Of a stretch of 64,000 nucleotides of DNA, positions 1 to 9,800 are shown one piece after another. The notes under the pieces were generated by a model. The model was not told the origin of the DNA, searched no databases, and was given only the letters and a program-made list of their open reading frames with translations. Position 1 is the first letter of the stretch. Each line of letters starts with the position of its first letter. Source of the stretch: Excoecaria cochinchinensis (taxonomy: Eukaryota > Streptophyta > Magnoliopsida > Malpighiales > Euphorbiaceae); the NCBI GenBank assembly GCA_947683425.1, contig CANTUQ010000007.1, forward strand, positions 2,790,001 through 2,854,000. Reading direction: 5' to 3'. The position numbers and the translations under genes are program-made.

Positions 1-2415
1 AGCAATTTCGTTATGGTAACAGGATCTGTGAGGTGAGTGCATGAGTGTTATACTCATACTTTGGCTGTCGATATTGTACTACTGATGCCTTGCCTTTGGT
101 TATTTTGTCATCCTCCATGTAGGAGATTGAGCTAAACAAGGTTCAGTGGAGTGCTCTGTTTGAGCCTTATCTTTTCTTTGAGGCATACAAAAACTACCTG
201 CAAATAGACATTATTGCAGCAAATGCTGATGACTTGCTGGCATGGAAAGGCTGGGTGGAGTCTCGGCTTAGACAACTTACATTGAAGGCAAGGCCTTTGC
301 CTCTTCAACTTTGTTTCATATGAACATTGTCTTCTCTATGTCTAGTTGTGTGCTCCAATGCACTTGTGTGAAATAATTTTTCAAAATGATTTGCATTTTT
401 TACTGTGCTCTTTGTGGGTTACTGTGCAGATAGAGCGAGATACAAATGGAATGCTGCAGTGTCATCCTTATCCATCTGAGTACATAGACACATCCAAGCA
501 ATGCTCACATTGTGCTTTCTTCATGGGCCTACAAAGGAGAGAAGGAGTAACTGGTCAAGACGGCCAACAATTTGATATAAGGGGCACAGTTGATGAGTTT
601 AGACAAGAGATAAACATGTACATGTTTTGGAAACCAGGAATGGAAATTTTTGTTTCTCATGTCCGTAGAAGACAGTTGCCTGCATTTGTTTTCCCTGAGG
701 GTTATAAACGGCATCGGCCATCAAGGCAGTTAAATTCACAGCCTGGAAAATCTGGTGAAGATGCTACAATATCACGGGCTGGGTCTGCTGAGGGACATCT
801 CAAGCGGAAAAATGATAGTGAAGTGCTAGATATGAGGCCAGATAAACCTGAGAAACGTGCCTCTATAAGCCCACAGAGGCTGCTGTCTGTTTCTCCAGAA
901 AATAGAACACGTAAACCCGGTGAACCACCTCTGGTTGGTTCCTGTGAAGGTGTTAAATTGATATGTCCAACTGATAGAGATGTTGGTAGCAAATTTGACG
1001 CTAGGTTATTCAGAGGGCAGTCAGACAATGAAGAAGGTATCTTGGGGGAGTCTATGCAGGTGGGTGAGACTGTCAATGATGTGCCTGGCTTAAATTTACA
1101 AACTTCTATGGATTTTTCTAATTCTCCATTAGTTCGGGATAGGGTAGATCCAGCTGGATGCAGGAATGATATAGAGCCTACTGATCTAGCAGCTAAAGCA
1201 ACTTCTGGACAGGATCTCCTTGATACATGCATCATATCAAATTCTGATGGTGGCAAAACACATAAATTCACAAGTGAGGACAGAAATGGGGATTTGGTGC
1301 CACTTCCTGCGGAGAAAGCAGAGAATGGTGCTTCCAAGCGGCTCATAAATTGGGGAGGGACTGCTATGGAGGTTGATGGAGAACTAGTCAAACCTTGTAA
1401 TCAGGCAGCGGTAGAACTTGCTGAAAGTGTCATATGTTCAAATTCCCGTGCTCGAAACCTCAATTGTGAGGTGAGTTACTCTGTTTGAAGATTTTGGGTT
1501 AAAGATTGTGGCAGATGGCAGTGACAATACTGGAAGTTCTGGAGGAGATAGTGAGAGTGAGAATCTTTGCAGGATGATATATCTTTAGCAGATTCAGATT
1601 CGCTGATGGATAGTAGGTGTTTAAATGGTAGCAGACTTTTACAAAATGGCTTGCCAGAAGAACTAGAGGTTTTGAATCTATATTGCTGATCTTAATTTAT
1701 TTGTCTGAATATTTCATGTTTCAAAAGTCACATTCTGCTGGGTTTATTTGTTCATTTTTATCTTGAATTTTTGCCATGGAGTTGGGTCATTAACAACCCA
1801 GCTTTTATGTGGCTGCATGCTGCGGTGAGTCTTGTTTTGTAGTTCCAACTCTAATACTACTTGTGCTACAGTAATTGCAAGATGGGACTTCACATTGTGT
1901 GTAAATTGATCTTCCATTGCCTGATTTCACTTAAATGTTAATTTTTGTACTTCAAATCTGGTTGTTTTGCGGTACCTTTTTTTTTGTGTTTGACAGTCTC
2001 CTAACTGGTGCATATGTGGTCGCAGGTTCTGCACCACTATACGTGCTATGTTTCCAGTAACTGTGCTAAAGAACCTGACAATGTTTTATGTCTAAGGCTC
2101 AGATACTTAATCCTTCCTTGAATTTTTTCACCCCTGTTGCCTCGTCCTGAAGCTAATTTTTTTTTTCTTTCCTTTTTTTTTTCCCTCTGTTTAACTATCT
2201 AGTCCAATAATGCAATGGGAAAGGTTGTGAATTCGCAAGATGGAGTGAGGTCAGAATCTCTGCAGAAGCCAATAAATAAGGCATGCATTTTGAACCCTAA
2301 AGCCTCATTTGCAAATCATGGTATCTTTATGCCTTCCTGTTTGTTTGCTTGTGTGGCTTTTGTTTAGCAGGTTGTGCTTGAACTCACCAGCAATTTGGGG
2401 TCAACCATATGTTAG
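1..2415 (+). CDS. PAPS: Nuclear poly(A) polymerase (PAPS), 3' part, truncated by window edge
   Basis: Adds poly(A) tails to nuclear pre-mRNA. Only the RNA-binding region and the variable C-terminal tail are in the window; the catalytic domain lies upstream. Readable exons are 1-32, 123-287, 430-1470, 1573-1668 and 2203 onward. The first two encode QFRYGNRICE and then ALFEPYLFFEAYKNYLQ, WKGWVESRLRQL. The third begins IERDTNGMLQCHPYPSEY and continues MYMFWKPGMEIFVSHVRRRQ and FVFPEGYKR, all hallmark blocks of plant nuclear PAPs. A long Ser/Asp/Glu-rich tail with Lys/Arg clusters follows, as in PAPS2/PAPS4. The intron after 287 has a GC donor. The 3' end is uncertain: a GT-AG exit at 2320 gives a stop ending at 2381; a possible GC-AG exit at 2280 gives a tail ending in LGSTIC and a stop at 2413-2415. 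The intron at 1471-1572 is my choice because it keeps frame. Family assignment is secure; the exact paralogue is not. Confidence 0.9.
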
Positions 2416-3360
2416 AGTCAGAGTAATTCGGTAAGTGCTTAATAGCTGGCATTCTCACAGTGCACCAGGCATGCACATGCTGTCTTGCAGAGTGAGAGAG
2501 GGGGTTGACTCTGCCTAGAACTGTGCCAAGCTTGGCAATTTGCACAATGGTTTTAGGATTGTCTTGAGGCGTGGCACTGGAGCCCTTAGCTCTCAAAGAG
2601 CTGTTGAACTACTGGCGGTTTGAAGACATTGCCTGAGGTTGTAGACCCTTTTTTTCCCCTTGTGGATGTGCGAGATTCCTTTCCTGCGAGTGTGAGGGAT
2701 ATGACTGGGCTCTCCTGTTCTTTTGTTTTCGTGAGTCTGAGAAATTCCAGGCCTTCATCAAATGAAACAATCTTTGTTTGGAACCTATTTGTGCATCAAA
2801 CAAGGTCTGAGTTCATGTATGGTTGTTTAAGGGGATTTTATTCTTTTCTCATTTAGGCCATTTGTGCTTCTATTTTTGCCTTTGTACACTCAATTTCTTG
2901 TAATATAATTATGTTAAGCATTCTCGTACAAGTTATATGAAAAAGCAAACTAAAGTGACAAAAATTTGATTAGAAGGATTGTTTTTTCAATTAGTTTTGG
3001 CAGCCATCGTTGTTACTTAAAAATCATTTAGGATATGTGGTTTAATTTTGAGGCACACATACTAAGTTTTGCCGCAGATTAAACAGAAGGGGAAAAATTT
3101 AGGAGGATGTGTTCTGGTCGCAATGCAACGGGCAAAACTTCCTCCTTCAGAAGAGGCATAAAGAATTAAGAAACTGGCTAAAGGGGGCCTTCCACTTGGT
3201 CTTTAACCTTTGTAAACGAAGGATCATGTAAAATATGGCTGATCTAATTATCAAAACCTGGCTACAAAAGGGGCCTTCAACTCCGTAAACAGATTTATTT
3301 TCGTGACTATATCATACAAATACACCCTTGATGGAGAAAAGAAACACGAGCTACTATACA
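2416..3360. other. Convergent gap: 3' UTRs of PAPS (+) and HSL3 (-)
   Basis: No coding potential was recognised. The stretch is T-rich after 2640 and probably contains the PAPS 3' UTR up to about 2.9 kb, where TTGTAATATAATTA resembles a plant polyadenylation region. The HSL3 3' UTR would come from the other side at about 3.2-3.36 kb. Short open frames at 2384-2596 and 2609-2856 show no family resemblance. Confidence 0.4.
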
Positions 3361-6300
3361 TCACACGCCAAGATCAAAGTTGCTATCATATTCCTGACTT
3401 GATACTCTCTTACTATGCTTGTAACTATAGAGATAAGTAGCAGACCCAAGAAGAGGAGCAACATCGAGTTCACTTCTCATCCTCTTCTCTTTGTTATCCT
3501 TGGACGAATAAAGACGTAGGACCTGCAAAACGTCCTTCATACAAGGCCTATCAGATGGTAATCTGCTAGTACAGAAAAGCCCCAAATTAAAAATATTGGT
3601 CATTTCTTCCAAATAACAAGGTTCCGTAATTTCTGGATCTAGGCAATCAGCAACAGGTTTTCCCTCTGCATTTTGCTTCCATGCCCATTCTGCAAGATTG
3701 CTATTCTCATCTCCTCTGTTAGGTTCTTTTCCTGTCACTAGTTCCAGGAGGACTACTCCAAAGCTAAAAACATCAATTTTCTCATTCACTTTCGTCGTAT
3801 AAGCATACTCTGCAATGCAAGCAAAAAAATGTCATTTTCTTTTGTTTTTGATATTGAATTGAATAAGATATACAGATAATTTTGAAGATGTGTTATGGTC
3901 TTACCTGGAGCAATGTAACCAAAAGAGCCTGCTATTGCAGACATGGTTTGAAGATCTCCTGGCTTGGCCAAGATTTTAGCTAGTCCAAAATCTGCTATTC
4001 TTGCATTGAATTCAGAATCTAGCAAGATGTTACTAGACTTCACGTCTCGATGAATGACAGGTGGGGAGCAATCATGGTGCATGTAGTGTAGACCTTGTGC
4101 AGCTCCTATGGCGATCCGTAACCTCCTAGGCCAATCCAAGACAACATGATGAACTGAGTTTGTCCCTGTACATGATGCTGATCTTCTCTTCGCGTGAAGC
4201 CACCTGTCCAGGCTATGATTCTCCATGTATTCATAAACAAGAAGCTTCGAATCATCACTCGAAATGCAGCACAACAGCTTCACTATATTTGCATGCCTAA
4301 TTTCTCCCAAGATTTCAACCTCAGCCAAAAACTCCTTTTCTAGCTTATCATATATTTTGCTATTCCAAATCCTCTTAACAGCAACCTTGTCTCCTTCGCC
4401 ATTCAAGGCAATGCGGTATACCTTCCCTGAACCTCCACTTCCAATCAGATTATTTTCCGTCAAGCTTGCCAAAATATTTTCTTTTGTGAAATCCAATCTA
4501 TGGAAAGAAGTCAGCTTCCACATTGACAGCTTTTGGTTATGCCTCTTTCTCATAAAGTCTCTAACCGCAAACAAGGTCAACAGAGCAGTAACCAGGACAA
4601 CGGTTATGGCAATAGCAAGAATCAAGGCTAAAACTTTTGAGGGCAGTTTATCAGAACTTCGAGTTCCGATGTAGCAACTTGGAAGGTCTAGAACTGGATT
4701 AACTGCACAGAGTTTAGAATTGTTTGTGAAGCTGTTCGCATAGGCAAGGTTATCAAACTCATCTGGGATTTTCCCGGACAATTGGTTGGAGGACAAATCG
4801 AGGGATGTAAACTTTAAATGGCCGAACTCAGGTGGGATTTCACCTGATAACTGGTTTCGAGATAAGTCTAAGTAAAGCAGGTCAGGCAAAGACCCCATAG
4901 CTACTGGGATTAGGCCAGAAAGTGCATTTCTTGACAGATTTAGAGCACTGAGTGACCTCCAGGATATTATTTCTGATGGAAGTTGACCTGAAAGTTGATT
5001 GCCATCAAGCAAAAGAGTGGTAAGATGCTTCAGGCTGGTGACTTCCACTGGAATTTCACCTGAAAACAGATTATTGCTCGCCTCAAAAACAACCAAATTC
5101 TCCCAACTAGAGATCTCAGTAGGAATAGGACCAGAAAACCGATTGTTGCTAAGCTCCAATCTGGACAAATTCCAAGCCAGTGAGCTTGGAAGATTGCCCG
5201 AAAAAGCATTGTCGCTTAGCATCAAGTACACCATACGGGTAGCTGTCCAAATTCCTGAAGGTATCTCACCAGAAAACTTGTTGCCATAAAGCTGAACAGT
5301 GTGCAAAGCAGAACAATTTCCAAGGGAGATAGGAACCTCTCCGGTAAGATTGTTGTAGAACGCAACAACCCCTTGTAAAACACCTCCAGCACAGAGATTT
5401 TCAGGTAATTTGCCAGTGAAATGGTTGGTTGAAACCTCGAAAGCTATGAGCTTTGAATGGAGGCCGATTTCTGGTGGCAAAACTCCGCTCAGGTTGTTAT
5501 TGAAAACCCGAAAATTCTTCAGAGTAGGAATAAGGCCTATACTTGTAGGCACTTCACCGGATAACTGATTGGTATACAAATGAAGATATTGCAATTTCTG
5601 TAACTTGCCAAAGTCTTCAGGTATTGAACCGGTCAAGTTGTTTGTACCCAAATCAATTTCCACCAAATTCAGGGCTTCTACTTTCTGCGGTATCTCTCCT
5701 GACAATCTGTTATGAAACAGATACAAATTGGTCAAATTCTTCAATGACAATAGCCCATCAGGAATTTCACCTTCCAGATTGTTTACAGCCAAATCCAAGT
5801 GCACAAGCCTTGAAAGATTTGAAAAACTTTCAGGAATTGAACCAATCAAGTTACAATTTCTGATCCACATGAACACCAATTTGCTCAGCTTACCAAACTC
5901 CTCAGGGATTGGTGAAGGCACAAAACCATTATAAGGCAGGCTTAAATTTTCAAGATTGGCCAAATTACCAATCTCTTTAGGAAAGGTGCCGTTGAACTGG
6001 TTCTGATACAGTTTCAAAGCCTGCAACTCCGTTAGGTTCCCTATCGCCGGAGGAATATCTCCGGAGAAGTTATTAGCCCCAAGGTCAATGTACCGGAGAG
6101 TTGAAAGCTTGTCAATATCATCAGGAATTGGACCCACAAAATAATTTTGCGAAAGGTTTAATATTTGGAGCTTTGAGCAATTATACAACAATTTGGGGAA
6201 TCCACCGGGGATGTAATTATATGACAAATCAATAGCAGTAAGGTTTTTAAGGTCGCATATTGTTGCCGGAATCGACACTGTGATGTTCTTGTCACTGAGC

Positions 6301-6533
6301 AAAAGTCCGGTGACTGAGCCGTCGGTGCAGTTAATCTCCGGCCAAGTGCACGGTGAAGACGAGGAGGTCCACGACTGAAGAGACGGTGGATTACCTAGTT
6401 GTTGCTTCACTTTCAAAAGGATGGCTTGTTCCGTGTTGGCATCTTGTGAAATTACTGGTAAGGGTAGGGCTGTTAGGAGGAGTAAGAAGAAGTAAGGTGT
6501 AAAATTTAGAGATGCAGAGGGTAGTTTAGACAT
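3361..6533 (-). CDS. HSL3: LRR receptor-like kinase, HSL3/NUT type (LRR class XI)
   Basis: Plasma-membrane receptor kinase. Two exons, 6533-3905 and 3809-3361, join in frame (GYIAP / EYAYTTKVNE) to give 1025 residues. Residues 1-29 form a signal peptide (MSKLPSASLNFTPYFFLLLL, then ending near PVISQ). About twenty LRRs of the NLSxNxLSGxIP type follow to about residue 600. A transmembrane segment lies near 632-657 (KVLALILAIAITVVLV). The kinase has glycine loop GSGGSGKVYR, VAVK lysine at 720, HRD at 828 and DFG at 848, so it is an RD kinase with every catalytic residue present. The N-terminal and LRR sequence resembles what I remember of Arabidopsis At5g25930, known as HSL3 or NUT, receptor for the CTNIP/SCREW phytocytokines that act in immunity and stomatal reopening. 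The single intron splits the activation/APE region, as in HAESA-class kinases. A HAESA/HSL1-like identity is the alternative. Confidence 0.9.
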
Positions 6534-6715
6534 TTAGAATGGTTCGAGTTAGTTTTTCCGTTTGGGATAGTTTTGCTGGGAAAAGGAGGGGAAATCAAAG
6601 AGTGGTTTCCGAATTTGGTGTGTAGAGGGTGTAGGCTAACGTAAATATGTATGGGATGAAGTTGGCGCGATGACACTGAAAATGATAATAATTACATGCC
6701 CACCACTGAAAGTGG

Positions 6716-6730
6716 AGTCAAGTCAGTCAA
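6716..6730 (-). promoter_or_regulatory. Two W-box motifs upstream of HSL3
   Basis: On the minus strand TTGACT occurs twice within 15 bases, about 185-195 bases upstream of the HSL3 ATG. TTGAC[C/T] is the WRKY-factor core, and paired W-boxes are common in promoters of immune receptor kinases. Functional use is inference. Confidence 0.35.
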
Positions 6731-7350
6731 CTACTTAAAAGGGTTAGTATTGGCTACTGGTATATCTACCCTACTTCAACTAGTGATATTTTTAAAAGTA
6801 CATTAGGCATTTATTAGTGTGAAAATCTCAATTTTCCAAGTTGCTCACACCATCATGATTGATTACTTTGGTAGTGCTGTAAAATAGTTTTTGATCTAGA
6901 GGGCAGGCATTCTAGCCTTTAACCATTTTTCCAAATTCTTTAAATTTATATTATTTTCTTGGCCTGACCTTATTTCCAATGTTTTTATGATCTTGTGGGC
7001 TTGATTCGCAGGAACAGAATAAAATTTACTGTTTTACAATTCTGAGGGGCAAGTTTGTGGTTTCAGGGATAATCGTGGGCTGAAATAGAAATTATTTTGG
7101 TCAAAGTGCAGTGTAATAAAAGAGCAAATGGACATAAAAAGGCAGGTTGGGAGGAAACTTCACATGTTCAGATGATTGATATTCTACTCAACGTCTCTAT
7201 CACTATCTGTTTGTTGTTCAATCTTGACTAACTTCATTGAAATTTCTTTATTCAAACTTCCAAAAAGTTGATTTCTTTCTCAACCATTAGTTATAATATA
7301 TTCGAATTCTTTTCTTGTTTAACAACATATAATCATAATAAATCTTTATA

Positions 7351-7375
7351 ATATATATATATATATATATATATA
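7351..7375. repeat. (AT)n microsatellite
   Basis: An uninterrupted AT dinucleotide run of about 25 bases in the HSL3-AAP spacer. Confidence 0.9.
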
Positions 7376-7495
7376 ATCATAAATAGTTAAACAACTAATA
7401 GAAAATTAAAATCAAATATCATTGTAAAAAAATGTGAGAAAATTAAAACACTAATTATGATTCCTGCAACATGAAATTTTGCTTACATCACTCGA

Positions 7496-7497
<2 letters not shown>

Positions 7498-7530
<33 letters not shown>
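7498..7530. repeat. (AT)n microsatellite
   Basis: An uninterrupted AT run of 33 bases, followed by a second short AT run after one extra A. Confidence 0.9.
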
Positions 7531-7534
<4 letters not shown>

Positions 7535-9800
7535 TATATATTGGAAAAATGCATTTCAGGTCGTCCTACATTAAATACTTTTAAAAGGTGACATTTAATT
7601 TTTACACTTTTTATATTACTCGCTTTAAATTTAATTTAAATGAAATTAATATAATTGAAATGCACAATTTATTAATTTCGTATAAAGTCAATTTAAAATG
7701 AATTTGAAATCCACCAACACATAAAAAAATAAAAAATATACAGTTATTTTATAAATGCAAAATGTCATGAATTAACACATTAATAGAGCGTTGTATTTTT
7801 AATTTCATCAATTTTATTTCAATTGAAATTAATATAAATAATCTAAAAAATATAAAAATTTAATATTAATTTTTATTAAATAGATCTAATGTAAACAAAG
7901 GATAAGGTTGAACGTTTTTTATAAAGATTTTTGTTTTTTCTAGACTTCTATCACCAATTATATAATTATGAATGAGCTGGCAATCTAGACGGGTGGGGCT
8001 TTAACGCGAGGTGGCCATACTTTGCATCTTTTGACTTGTTTGATTTCCTTAAAGCCCGTGGAAGAATTTTCAACCAACTAGGTAGTAAATTTTTGTTAGA
8101 GAACAAACGATCCATCGATCTATAAATCTGATCCGCTTAATCAATATTTAAATTCGATCTGTCTTGTATATAATTTAAACACAATTCGATTTATTCGATA
8201 CGTAAAAAATTACTATATCATATTAGAGTCCACTAGCGAACCAATTGTTTTGTTAGGAATCACAAATTATATTTATGTCATATAAATCTAGAAGGAAAAT
8301 GACGATAATTTTATTTAATAGGCACACGACAAATAAATTTTAGACATGTGCATGTAAATTATTTTTTGCATTGTAATTAAGTTAAGGTACATACAAATTC
8401 AAATGTGCACGCCAACTAATATCTATATATATCTTTATTACATATACTGTTATATATATTAGTCAACAAAATAAATAAATTTAGTCAATGTAATTAATTA
8501 TTGATCCAATGGAATAACCTAATAATATATCTTCCAAATGGCACTAAATCAAATAAAATTCTGTTTCTTTTTTTGTTCAGTGGGCAATTGCGCCGGCTAG
8601 GATTGCACGTGCCACATTATATATGCAAGTTTACTATTATTTATTACAAGTAATAATTAAAATTATTTAATATTAAATCTACTTATTTGCATAATTTTCC
8701 ATATATATTTTTTTATATATATAAAATTAAATAACTGTCTAAGTAAAAAATCCTAATGGCATGGAAAGAGTTGGGTAGTTAAGCAAGGCATATAAAATTA
8801 TATTATGGATGTTGCACTAAGCTAAGCATAGGAATAGGATAAAATTTTAAGGGCTATGAAAGTGGATTAGTAAAAGTCAATCTAATTTAACGTGTAATTA
8901 ATGGTAGGTGAGCCAATTAAAACCACTAATTAATTGATGAAAATCAAAATAAAATGTAAAATTTGATCGATCAATTAATTAATAAATGTTGGGTAAAAAG
9001 TAGGGACTAGGCAGTATCATCTCCGACTGCTTTCGGAGATTCTTTTGAATAATTATAGACAAGTCCAAATCCAATTTGATTTATGGGTGGAGACTAATTT
9101 ACGATTTCTAGAACGAGACAATCAGATTAATTGCATTTTGATTTTATACCCAAATATTAGACTTTTTCTCCAGAAATATGTGTGGTGTGTGATTGTTCTA
9201 AAATTAAAGAGGACAGTCAACAAGGTAATACTGTTCTTGTTCTGGAAGATATTATTACAACACAAATCAAACCTATAACATCAAAACGATAGTGTTAGAC
9301 CTCTTTTTTCCCCTTTAATTTCTTAATTCTACTGCTATTAAATAATTAGTTTTTATTAATTTGCTAAGTCTTTTGGTAGAGATGAAAATAAATATGAAAT
9401 TTTGGTTAATAAGAAAAATCGATTTAAAAGGAAACTGAACTTGTCAACTATCATTCTTAATGATATTTGCTTTTTATTTTATTTTTGATCAACAGGAAAA
9501 TAATCTGTAAATGGGCCAATAAACAATGCTCCAAGAAGCCCAAGTACGTATATTAACATGTTTTGACATTTAATTCCCATTTTGTTCTTGCCAGTTATTA
9601 GAGTTCATTTCATTATCTTAATTTCCAAAAAAAAAAAAATAGATTATAAAAACTTTGATTACATATTCATTACATTGTATCTTATATAATATTGGTAGAT
9701 ATAGACCATTAAATTAAAAAATATTATTTTTATATTTTTCACCCAATGGTTAATATATACAAGCCGAAATGCTGATAATTAATATATGACCTGAAATTAA

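Larger units (their letters stand above)
6731..9800. other. AT-rich intergenic DNA between HSL3 and AAP
   Basis: This is about 3 kb with no recognisable gene. It is dominated by A/T tracts and (AT)n runs. The plus-strand frame at 9045-9278 has no family resemblance. The 6.6-7.2 kb part is the likely HSL3 promoter, and the part just below 9.8 kb is the likely AAP 3' UTR. Confidence 0.5.

Noticed and set aside
702..1391. 229-codon minus-strand frame in the PAPS locus
   Set aside because: It is antisense to the PAPS C-terminal exon, which has conserved PAP sequence on the plus strand.
1471..1514. A 44-base intron in PAPS ending at TGTGGCAG
   Set aside because: It is shorter than the practical minimum for plant introns, and the following frame stops. 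The acceptor at 1572 keeps frame.
4999..5934. Plus-strand open frames within the HSL3 gene (4999-5289, 5624-5934 and others)
   Set aside because: They are antisense to the LRR-coding exon; LRR repeats leave the opposite strand open. No family resemblance.
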